Shown here: piece by piece, positions 1-7,018 of the stretch
Numbering within the stretch: position 1 is the first letter of the stretch
How the letters are laid out: each line of letters opens with the position of its first letter
Source: CAZBDU01 sp964490725
Lineage (GTDB): Bacteria; Spirochaetota; Spirochaetia; SZUA-6; DRHE01
Length of the DNA: 41,668 bases
NCBI GenBank assembly: GCA_964490725.1
Contig: CAZBDU010000047.1
Coordinates: forward strand, 1 to 41,668
Reading direction: 5' to 3'
Program-made: the position numbers and the translations under genes
Notes under the pieces: generated by a model
What the model saw: the letters and a program-made list of their open reading frames with translations, nothing else
Databases searched by the model: none
Told to the model about the DNA's origin: nothing

Positions 1-69
1 ATCATTACCCCACGTTGCAGGACAGCGTAGGGGGGGCCCGCCGGGCCGCCGGGCCGCCGGGAGTGCGCC

Positions 70-98
70 TTGACCGGAAGCGCCGGCGGCAGTATGAT
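70..98 (+). promoter_or_regulatory. sigma70-type promoter of the DeoR gene
   Basis: TTGACC at 70-75 and TATGAT at 93-98 are separated by exactly 17 bases, a near-consensus housekeeping promoter. Transcription would start near 105, so the upstream TTG at 15 cannot begin the regulator protein. Just upstream, 31-62 is a short run of GCCGCCGGG-like repeats of no evident function. Confidence 0.75.
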
Positions 99-103
99 GT
101 TCG

Positions 104-124
104 CTGTTGTGCGTTTCTAAACAG
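104..124. promoter_or_regulatory. dyad at the transcription start, possible autoregulatory operator
   Basis: CTGTT (104-108) and AACAG (120-124) are perfect inverted arms around an 11-base centre that itself contains GTTT-CT-AAAC. The element sits on the predicted start site of the DeoR gene, where a DeoR-family repressor could block its own operon. The operator role is inference from position. Confidence 0.35.
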
Positions 125-179
125 AATGAGCCACGCCGCCGGCGCCGGGGCCGGCGGGCCGAAGGCAGACGGGGGGGCG

Positions 180-941
180 ATGCGCCGGGAAGGAAGAATG
201 CGGCACATCCTGGAAGCCCTGGACCGCGAGGAGTGCGTGGAGGTGGGCTCCCTGGTGGAGAGCCTGGCGGTTTCGCACATGACCGTGCGCAGAGACCTGG
301 CCGAGCTGGAGCGCCGGGGCTACCTGATCCGCAGGTACGGCGGAGCGGTCAAGTCCGAGGCGGTGGAGAGCCTGTTCAGCTTCTCCCGGCGTCTGGAGAG
401 AGCCGCCGGGCAGAAGGAGAGAATCTGCCGCGCGGCGGCGGGGATGGTCGCCGATGGCGAGGTGGTGTTCATTGACTGCGGGACCACCCTCTCCCGCCTG
501 GCCGCTCACCTCCGCGGCCGCCGCCGGCTGACGGTGGTCACCAACTCCCTGCCCGTGGTCTCCGAGCTGATCGACCGGCCGGCGATCCGGCTGAACCTGG
601 TCGGCGGGGAGGTGGTGGGCGAGCGCCGGGCCGTCTACGGCGCGGCCGCCGAGCGGGCCATCGGCGAGCACCACGCGGACAAGGCCTTCATCGGCGCCGA
701 CGGTCTGTCCCTGGCGGGGGGACTGAGCTCCTACGACGAGAAGGAGGCCGGGGTGACCCGGCGGATGGCGGAGAGCGCGGAGCGGGTGTACCTGCTCTGC
801 GATTCCTCCAAGCTGGAGCGGGACTCCTACTACCGCTTCGCCCCTTTGAGCCTGTTCGACGTGCTGATCACCGACCGCGACGCGCCGCGGTCCATCCTCG
901 ATTCCTACCGCAAGCGTGGCATCGAGGTCATCACCGGGTGA
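180..941 (+). CDS. DeoR-family transcriptional regulator
   Basis: A 253-residue sugar-operon type repressor. The N-terminal winged helix-turn-helix (residues about 5-55) contains the family recognition segment SHMTVRRDLAELERRG followed by the RRYGGA turn. The C-terminal sensor domain (about 75-250) has the phosphosugar-isomerase-like signatures FIDCGTT, VVTNSL, LVGGEV, DKAFIGADGLS and CDSSKL. I chose ATG 180 because it gives the usual short lead before the helix; ATG 198, with GGAAGG at 188-193 just ahead, is an equally possible start. It lies downstream of a strong promoter and 31 bases upstream of an aminotransferase, so it probably controls that gene and itself. The family usually responds to a phosphorylated sugar or similar small metabolite; the effector cannot be read from sequence. 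Confidence 0.9.
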   Translation: MRREGRMRHILEALDREECVEVGSLVESLAVSHMTVRRDLAELERRGYLIRRYGGAVKSEAVESLFSFSRRLERAAGQKERICRAAAGMVADGEVVFIDCGTTLSRLAAHLRGRRRLTVVTNSLPVVSELIDRPAIRLNLVGGEVVGERRAVYGAAAERAIGEHHADKAFIGADGLSLAGGLSSYDEKEAGVTRRMAESAERVYLLCDSSKLERDSYYRFAPLSLFDVLITDRDAPRSILDSYRKRGIEVITG

Positions 942-972
942 GCAGGAACCCGGGGAGTCGAAGGAGGACCCG

Positions 973-2343
973 ATGTCCAGGGATTGGTGGAGAGCGAGCG
1001 CACGGGGGATTCCCCACGTCACGGTGGAGCCTCCGGGGCCGCGGAGCCAGGCCATGCACGGCAGCGCCACGCGGTACTTCCACGGGCTGTCCAGCCAGGT
1101 GAAGCTGTTCCCCGTCTGCTTCGAGGAGGGGCACGGCATCACCCTCACCGACGTGGACGGCAACCGTTATCTGGACTTCTCCTCGGGGATCTACGTCACC
1201 TCGCTGGGGCACAGCCACCCCAAGATCTCGGAGGCGGTGGCGCACTGGGCCGGCAAGCTCATGAACTGCCACGACTTCACCTCGCCGGTGAAGGAGGCGC
1301 TTCTACAGAAGATGGCGGAGGTGCTGCCGAAGGGGCTGTGCAGCGTGCAGTTCTACAGCGACGGCGCCTCAGCCGTGGAGGCGGGCATCCGCGCCGCCCG
1401 CGCCGTGACCGGCAGACACGAGTTCATCTCCTGCTTCCGGGACTTCCACGGCAAGACCATGGCGGCGGTGAGCTGCGCCCAGATGTGGCGCGGCGACGTG
1501 TTGAGCTACGGGCCCACCCGCGCCCCGGGCTTCTACATGGTGCCCAGGCCCAACCCCTACCGGCCCACCTTCACCAGGGCGGACGGCACCATCGACACTG
1601 ACGGGTACATCGACTTCTACGACGAGTTCATCCGCGAGGCCACGGTGGGCTCCGTGGCGGCCTTTGTCCTGGAGCCCGCCCAGGGGTGGGGAGGGTCCAT
1701 CTTCCCGCCGGAGGATTTCTTCCCCAAGCTGCGCCGTTTCTGCGACAAACGGGGCATACTCCTGTTCGCCGACGAGGTGCTCACCGGGATGGGACGCACC
1801 GGCGAGTGGATGTGCATGAAGCACTGGGAGGTGATGCCGGACATCGTGACCTTCGGCAAGTCCTTCGGCAACGGCTTCCCGGTGACCGCCATGGTGGTCA
1901 GGGACGAATACGCAGAGGCCCTGGACAAGATCTCCGCCTCTTCCAGCTACGGCGGCAACCCCATGGCCTGCGCGGCCGCCCTGGCCTCCCTGGAGGTGAT
2001 CGAGGAGGAGGGCATCCTGGAGAACGTCCGAACCCTGGACGGCTTCTTCCGCCGCCGCATGGAGGCCATGAAGGAGGCCCATCCGATCGTCGGGGACGTC
2101 AAGGGCAAGGGGTGCCTTCTGGGGATCGAGCTGGTGAAGGAGAAGGCCGGCAAGGAGCCCTTCGACGAGGCGGGGAAGCTGGTGTACCAGAAGGCGTTCC
2201 GCAAGGGCCTGGCCTGGATTCCGGCGGGGCACATCCTGCGCATGTCTCCGCCGTTGATCATGGACGAGCACTATGCGGGGATGGGCCTGGACATGATCGA
2301 GGAGGCCATCTCGGAGGTGGAGAAGGAGCTCGGCTACGCCTGA
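973..2343 (+). CDS. class III (omega-family) PLP aminotransferase
   Basis: A 456-residue fold-type I PLP enzyme of the 4-aminobutyrate / acetylornithine / diaminobutyrate aminotransferase group. Visible hallmarks are the cofactor-ring segment LFADEVLTGMGRTGEW with Asp267, the Schiff-base lysine Lys296 in TFGKSFGNGFPVTAMV, the phosphate-cup segment FYSDGASAVEAGIRAARA, and SSYGGNPMACAAALASLEVI. Length matches the family. ATG 973 is chosen because AAGGAGG (961-967) sits at ideal spacing; the longer in-frame extension overlaps the regulator gene. Position directly behind the DeoR regulator suggests a catabolic role for an amino- or keto-compound. Substrate cannot be assigned: these enzymes differ in a few pocket residues, and no other catabolic gene follows. 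Confidence 0.9.
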   Translation: MSRDWWRASARGIPHVTVEPPGPRSQAMHGSATRYFHGLSSQVKLFPVCFEEGHGITLTDVDGNRYLDFSSGIYVTSLGHSHPKISEAVAHWAGKLMNCHDFTSPVKEALLQKMAEVLPKGLCSVQFYSDGASAVEAGIRAARAVTGRHEFISCFRDFHGKTMAAVSCAQMWRGDVLSYGPTRAPGFYMVPRPNPYRPTFTRADGTIDTDGYIDFYDEFIREATVGSVAAFVLEPAQGWGGSIFPPEDFFPKLRRFCDKRGILLFADEVLTGMGRTGEWMCMKHWEVMPDIVTFGKSFGNGFPVTAMVVRDEYAEALDKISASSSYGGNPMACAAALASLEVIEEEGILENVRTLDGFFRRRMEAMKEAHPIVGDVKGKGCLLGIELVKEKAGKEPFDEAGKLVYQKAFRKGLAWIPAGHILRMSPPLIMDEHYAGMGLDMIEEAISEVEKELGYA

Positions 2344-2350
2344 GGCCCGG

Positions 2351-2370
2351 CCTCCCGGTGCGGGGGGAGG
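2351..2370 (+). terminator. possible hairpin after the aminotransferase
   Basis: CCTCCC (2351-2356) pairs with GGGAGG (2365-2370) across an 8-base loop, beginning 8 bases after the stop. No T-run follows, so intrinsic termination is uncertain. Confidence 0.35.
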
Positions 2371-2429
2371 CGGCGGCTGCAGCGGCGCGCCCCGCGGCGG
2401 CGGGCCGAGACTTTTGCGGTGCCGCAGTG

Positions 2430-2435
2430 TATACT
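2430..2435 (+). promoter_or_regulatory. -10 element placed just before a start codon
   Basis: TATACT lies 10 bases before ATG 2446. There is no good -35 box at 16-18 bases and no Shine-Dalgarno before the ATG. Transcription would start about 3-4 bases before the codon, giving an almost leaderless mRNA. Confidence 0.45.
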
Positions 2436-2445
2436 GTGGTTATCG

Positions 2446-5289
2446 ATGAGCAAGTACGGCAACCTCTCAGACGAGGAGCGGCGCAGGCTGCACCGTCAGT
2501 TCACTGAGGCCGCCAGGGACATCGAGGGTTCGGGCCTGCTGGGCAGCCCCGGGGAGGCCGAGAAGAGGGAGCAGCCGCAGGATCTGGGATTCGAGCTGGC
2601 CGCCGCGGAGTCCAGGGAGACCCTGCCCGCCCGCCGGCCTGCCTACCGGGTGAGGCGCAAGGTCGACGCCTACGCCTACGCCCAGGGGTTCCAGATCGCC
2701 GGGCTCACGCAGTTTCTGGCCGGCCTGTTCTCCTTTCTCAACCCCTCCGGTCCGGACCTGGTTCATCCTCGCTTCGTGAGAGCCCTGGTCCGGGACGACC
2801 CGTACCGCGCGGACCCTTCGGGCTACAGTCTGATGCGCACGCTGGTGGAGCTGCGCAAAGCGGGCCAGGCGCTCCTCAAGGGAGGATTCTTCCTCCGGCG
2901 CAGCTCCGACAGGCGGCTCAACGTGGGCGCCGAGCTGCAGCGGGACGTCGCCCTCTGGGAGCCCTTCGGGCACCGGGTGCTGCGGCTCTTCCAGCATGTC
3001 GATCGGGGCACCCTGGAGGCGCTGGAGTCGGTGCGGGGGCGTTTCGAGGCCCAGCAGCGGGTGGACGTCCTGGATCTGGAGGAAGTGGTCAAGGGCGTCT
3101 ACCGGGCGGTGCTGCGCGTGAACGCACCGCTTGGGGCGGTGCGGGAGCACGTCCAGAACGTCGGTGAGCTGGTTACGGCGGTGTACCGGCGCATCTACCC
3201 CACCGCCGAGAAGCTCCGGCAGGTGTCCGTTCGGATCGACAACCAGGTCGAGGAGTTCCTGGGCTCCTTCCAGCGGCTGAAGTGGTTCGCCCATCAGCTC
3301 TACCCCGCGCTCCTGAAGATGCTCAACCTGTTCCGCGAGGAGGAGCAGATACAGAGCATCGCCCCGGAGCTGTTCGCCTTCGTCGGCCTGGACCGCCGCG
3401 AAGTGGTGACGGCCAGGCCGGCGAAGCGACCCCCGGCGCCTGCTTCCAAACCCGCTCCGGCTCCTTCGCCGGGGCCGGAGCAGGCGGAGGAGCCCGGATC
3501 GAGCGTGCGAGAGGAATACAAGGGGATCCTGACGATTCTCGAGTACGCCTTTCCGGGATCCAGGCTGGAGCTGATCGACGAAGGGGACTTCTCGTCGCTG
3601 TTCTGGTTTCACCAGCGGATCTTCAGCCACGGAGAGCTGCGCGGCCCTCTGGTGCCCCGGCGGTCGGACTTGCTGGATCTTCTATGGAAGATGCCCCGGA
3701 GCGATCCGCTGGCCATGGTGGTCGTGCTCCACGAGCTGGTGCGACAGATGTTGGACTGCGTGGACGCCGAGGCGTTCGGAAAGCTGGTGGACCCGTTGAA
3801 GGCCAGCCCACCCAAGGTGGCCGGCCGGCTGGTGGAGCTGCGTGAGCAGTGGCTTTGCATGCGGGAGGAGCTGCTGCTGCGCTATCTGAAGGAGCTGGAC
3901 TATTTCGAGAAGGAGACGGCGGCGGACGACAGGATGCGCACGCGCTTTCTGCAGAGCGCCGCCGGGCGGAAGACCGTGGAGACGATGAACCAGATCCGCA
4001 ACCACGTCATCCGCGGCTACGGTCACACGGTGGTGGGGCTGGACCGCAAGGAGTACTTCCGCTGTCAGCCGCTGTTTACCCTCACCGGGGACCTCTACGA
4101 CCTGCTGCGCCTGGCCTCTCCGGAGAGAAGCCAGCTGGAGGAGGGAAACCCCATTCCCCGGGCCAGGCTCGAACAGGCGCGGGCCGTTCATTTTCAGCCC
4201 ACCGCGGCGATCCGCCAGATCCAGGCCTACATCGACGCGGTGCCGGCGGAGAAGCGGCACCTGGACAGCCCGGTGGGGGAGACCAACCGCCAGTTTCTGG
4301 AGATCCTCACCGGCACCGTGGACCTGCTCCACCACCTGGTGAACGACCCGGTCTCCCCTCTGCGGGCGGCGGGCGGCGAGGTGAGGGTGGCGGATGCCCG
4401 GGACCGGAGCCTGCGGCAGGACATCGAGCAGGAGCAGACGCCCCTGCGGGTGGAGCTGAAGAAGGACTTCGAGGAGACCGACCGCCTGACCGGACTTGTG
4501 GCCAAGAACGGCTACCTGGAATCGATGCCGGAGCTGTTCCGCCGGGCCCGCAGGGACGCTGACGAGCTGACCATGCTGCTGCTGGATCTGGACCATTTCA
4601 AGGCGGTCAACGATGCGCTGGGGCACGAGGCGGGGGATGCAATGCTCGGCCTGGCCGGCCAGGCCGTGCGGGCGTGTGTCCGGCGGGAGGACCTGGCGGT
4701 GCGCTTCGGCGGAGAGGAGCTGCTGGTGGTCATGCGGGCGGGGCAACAGGCGGCGCTGCAGCTGGCCGAGCGGATTCGCCGCACCTACGGGGAGCTGCTC
4801 CGCGGCGCCGGGGCGCCGCGGGCGGCGGAGATCCCGGAAATCATGGCCCACAAGGAGATGGCCTCCCGGGGCAGGCATCCGGATCAGGCCCCGGCGGAGC
4901 ACGCGGAGCTGCTGCGGCGGTGGAGGGACCGTCCCCTGGGAACGCTGTCCATCGGCATCGCCCAGGGACTGGGCCCCGGCCTCCTGGCCCCCTGCGCGGA
5001 CGAGAAACAGCTGTTCCGCCGGGCCGACAAGATGCTCTACCTGGCCAAGGACGGCGGGCGAAACCGCACCGTCATGATGGTGGACGAGCTGCGGGTGCCC
5101 CTCCTGGAGGCGGAGTACCGTGACTTCCAGGAGTACAGGCAGGAGAATCCCGAGGCCTATCCGGACAGCTACCTGGCCCTGCGCGAGGCGGACGGCAGCC
5201 CCCTGGACTTCCAGGCCTACCCCTACGAGCGCTACGCGGCCGATGAATCCTTCGAATCCTTCAGTGAGAGTGGAGACAGAAAACCTTGA
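2446..5289 (+). CDS. diguanylate cyclase (GGDEF) with a large unknown N-terminal region
   Basis: A 947-residue predicted cytoplasmic protein without a clear membrane segment. The C-terminal GGDEF domain (about 680-850) has the metal/substrate segment LLLDLDHFKAVND, the active-site loop FGGEEL (GGEEL at 755-759) and an intact inhibitory-site RxxD (Arg746, Asp749), so c-di-GMP synthesis with product inhibition is expected. About 45 residues (roughly 782-828) are inserted between the GGEEL strand and the final LSIGIA strand. The 680-residue N-terminus is mainly helical, with a Pro/Ala linker at about 325-352; I do not recognise it. It ends with a 90-residue acidic/Tyr-rich tail. The start is ATG 2446, with no ribosome-binding site and a -10-like box just upstream. 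It overlaps the next gene by four bases. Confidence 0.9.
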   Translation: MSKYGNLSDEERRRLHRQFTEAARDIEGSGLLGSPGEAEKREQPQDLGFELAAAESRETLPARRPAYRVRRKVDAYAYAQGFQIAGLTQFLAGLFSFLNPSGPDLVHPRFVRALVRDDPYRADPSGYSLMRTLVELRKAGQALLKGGFFLRRSSDRRLNVGAELQRDVALWEPFGHRVLRLFQHVDRGTLEALESVRGRFEAQQRVDVLDLEEVVKGVYRAVLRVNAPLGAVREHVQNVGELVTAVYRRIYPTAEKLRQVSVRIDNQVEEFLGSFQRLKWFAHQLYPALLKMLNLFREEEQIQSIAPELFAFVGLDRREVVTARPAKRPPAPASKPAPAPSPGPEQAEEPGSSVREEYKGILTILEYAFPGSRLELIDEGDFSSLFWFHQRIFSHGELRGPLVPRRSDLLDLLWKMPRSDPLAMVVVLHELVRQMLDCVDAEAFGKLVDPLKASPPKVAGRLVELREQWLCMREELLLRYLKELDYFEKETAADDRMRTRFLQSAAGRKTVETMNQIRNHVIRGYGHTVVGLDRKEYFRCQPLFTLTGDLYDLLRLASPERSQLEEGNPIPRARLEQARAVHFQPTAAIRQIQAYIDAVPAEKRHLDSPVGETNRQFLEILTGTVDLLHHLVNDPVSPLRAAGGEVRVADARDRSLRQDIEQEQTPLRVELKKDFEETDRLTGLVAKNGYLESMPELFRRARRDADELTMLLLDLDHFKAVNDALGHEAGDAMLGLAGQAVRACVRREDLAVRFGGEELLVVMRAGQQAALQLAERIRRTYGELLRGAGAPRAAEIPEIMAHKEMASRGRHPDQAPAEHAELLRRWRDRPLGTLSIGIAQGLGPGLLAPCADEKQLFRRADKMLYLAKDGGRNRTVMMVDELRVPLLEAEYRDFQEYRQENPEAYPDSYLALREADGSPLDFQAYPYERYAADESFESFSESGDRKP

Positions 5290-6761
5290 TCGAGAGCATC
5301 GCCTTTCTGGAGCCAAAGGGAGAGCACGTGCATGTCTTCAGCCGCTACGAGCTCCCGCGGCTGGGCAGCACGCTGCTGGCCACCGTCATGCGCGGCCGCG
5401 GCTACCAGGCCCGGGCGTATTTCCTCAGCGCCCGGGCCATCCTGGCGCGGGACCTGCGCCCCGACCTGGTAGCCGTGTCGGCCATCACCCCTACCGTGAC
5501 TGTGGCCTACCGCCTGGCGGACCACTACCGCGCGCGGGGGATTCCTGTGGTGATCGGCGGTCCGCACGTCACCTTTCTGCCGGAGGAGGCCCTTTCCCAC
5601 GCGGACTACTGCATCCGCGGCGAGGGGGAGGAGGCGCTGCCCCGGCTGGCGGAGGCGCTGAACCGGGGGGCCGACCTGGAGTCGGTGCCCGGCCTGGCCT
5701 TCCGGCGCGGGGGGCGGACGGTGGTCAACCCCATGGCCGCTCCGGTGCGGGAGCTCGACAGCCTGCCGGCTTGCGATTTCAGCCTGCTGGACACCGGCGG
5801 GCGCAAGCTGGGTGGTCCCATCGGCCGGGCCTTCGTGCCGATCCAGACCTCCCGGGGCTGCCCCTTCGACTGCACCTTCTGCTCGGTGACCTGCATGTTC
5901 GGGCACCGCTACCGCTACCGCTCGGCGGAGAACGTGATCGCCGAAATCCGCCGCTACGACCCCCGCAGGCATTTCCTCTTCTTCTACGACGACAACTTTG
6001 CCTCCAACCGCGGCCGGGCCAAGGATCTGCTCCGGCGGATGGTGGACCTGCGCCTGGGCTTCAGCTGGGTGACGCAGGTGCGCACCGACGTGGCCCGGGA
6101 CCCGGAGCTGCTGGACCTGATGAAGGCCAGCGGCTGCCAGGTGCTGTTCATCGGCTTCGAATCCGTGGACCCCGGTGCCCTGGCGGAGATGAGGAAGGGG
6201 CAGAGCCGTGAGGAGGTGGAGCTGGCCATCCACGAGATCCGCCGCCGCCGCATCCACATCCACGGCATGTTCGTGTTCGGATTCGATGCGGACACCCCCT
6301 CCACCACTCGCTCCACCGTTGATTTCGCCATTCGCGAGCGGATCGACTCCAGCCAGTTCATGATCCTCACCCCGTTGCCGGGGACGGAGTTCTTCGACAC
6401 CCTGAAGAAGCAGAACCGCATCCTGGACTACCAGTGGGACACCTACGACGGGCACCACGTCAAGTTCCGGCCCCGACGCTTCTCTCTGTGGGAGCTGCAG
6501 GTGGCGCAGATTCTGGCCCACAGCCGCTTCTTCGCTTTCGGGCGGGTGCTGCTCAACGCGCTCAGGGGCAGGATTCGGGCCACGCTGATCGGGATGTACG
6601 CCCGGGCGGTGAGCCGCCGCTGGCTGCGGCTGGAGCGGCCCTACCTGGAGCGGCTGGCCAGCTCCCTCACCAGCCTCCGCGCCTCGCTGCGGGAAGCGCT
6701 GCGCAGCCTGCGCCAGGCCGGGCGGGCCTCCGGCTTGGGCGGGACCAGAGCGCCCGGCTAA
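5286..6761 (+). CDS. B12-binding-domain radical SAM protein
   Basis: A 491-residue class-B-like radical SAM enzyme. The N-terminal cobalamin-binding Rossmann-type domain (about 1-140) contains the typical VVIGGPHVTFLPEEAL and CIRGEGEEALPRL segments. The radical SAM core has the cluster motif SRGCPFDCTFC with Cys192, Cys196 and Cys199, followed by FYDDNFASN, FIGFESVD, MFVFGFD and a C-terminal DUF4070-like region including LTPLPGTEFFD. Such proteins perform methylations or ring chemistry on lipids, tetrapyrroles or natural products; the substrate is unknown. The start is TTG 5286, overlapping the cyclase stop by four bases (TTGA), so translation is coupled. The extreme C-terminus (GTRAPG) is encoded by the first unit of a 24-bp tandem repeat, which also supplies its TAA. 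Confidence 0.9.
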   Translation: MIESIAFLEPKGEHVHVFSRYELPRLGSTLLATVMRGRGYQARAYFLSARAILARDLRPDLVAVSAITPTVTVAYRLADHYRARGIPVVIGGPHVTFLPEEALSHADYCIRGEGEEALPRLAEALNRGADLESVPGLAFRRGGRTVVNPMAAPVRELDSLPACDFSLLDTGGRKLGGPIGRAFVPIQTSRGCPFDCTFCSVTCMFGHRYRYRSAENVIAEIRRYDPRRHFLFFYDDNFASNRGRAKDLLRRMVDLRLGFSWVTQVRTDVARDPELLDLMKASGCQVLFIGFESVDPGALAEMRKGQSREEVELAIHEIRRRRIHIHGMFVFGFDADTPSTTRSTVDFAIRERIDSSQFMILTPLPGTEFFDTLKKQNRILDYQWDTYDGHHVKFRPRRFSLWELQVAQILAHSRFFAFGRVLLNALRGRIRATLIGMYARAVSRRWLRLERPYLERLASSLTSLRASLREALRSLRQAGRASGLGGTRAPG

Positions 6762-6824
6762 GGCGGGACCAGAGCGCCCGGCTAAGGCCGGACCAGAGCG
6801 CCCGGCTAAGGCCGGGCCAGGGCG
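6741..6824 (+). repeat. 24-bp tandem repeat carrying the radical SAM stop codon
   Basis: Units at 6741-6764 and 6765-6788 are identical. A third at 6789-6812 differs at its first base, and a decayed partial copy runs to about 6824. The core is GACCAGAGCGCCCGGCTAAG. Because 24 is a multiple of three, each unit puts TAA in the radical SAM frame (6759, 6783, 6807), making a triple in-frame stop. No spacer sequences separate the units. Confidence 0.9.
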
Positions 6825-6840
6825 CAACCGTCGTTTCCCC

Positions 6841-6880
6841 TTGTAAAGAAGAAAATATATGATAATACTACTCATATATA
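6841..6880 (+). promoter_or_regulatory. AT-rich control region with a perfect dyad before the signalling operon
   Basis: This is the most AT-rich stretch in the window. ATATATG (6855-6861) and CATATAT (6873-6879) are perfect 7-base inverted arms around an 11-base centre. TTGTAA (6841-6846) could be a -35 box with a weak -10 (TAATAC at 6863-6868, 16 bases away) inside the dyad; GATAAT (6861-6866) is too close for normal spacing. An operator overlapping a promoter is the simplest reading. The regulator is unknown. Confidence 0.5.
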
Positions 6881-7018
6881 GAGGGACGGCTTCGGCGTGC
6901 CGCGCACCATCCGCTCCGCTACCCAGACCTCGACGATGTGAGAGGCGGCCGGAAACGGCGGCTCCCCCATCCCGCGCGTGAGGCCGTTTCTGTCCAACCC
7001 GTGATGGCGGAGGGCGAT

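Noticed and set aside
15..179. N-terminal extension of the DeoR gene from TTG 15
   Set aside because: It would cross the promoter at 70-98 and adds residues never seen in the family.
117..1163. 348-codon minus-strand frame over the DeoR gene
   Set aside because: The plus strand encodes a clear DeoR regulator with its own promoter; the opposite frame has no features.
6741..6824. CRISPR array
   Set aside because: Units follow each other without spacers and no cas gene is present.
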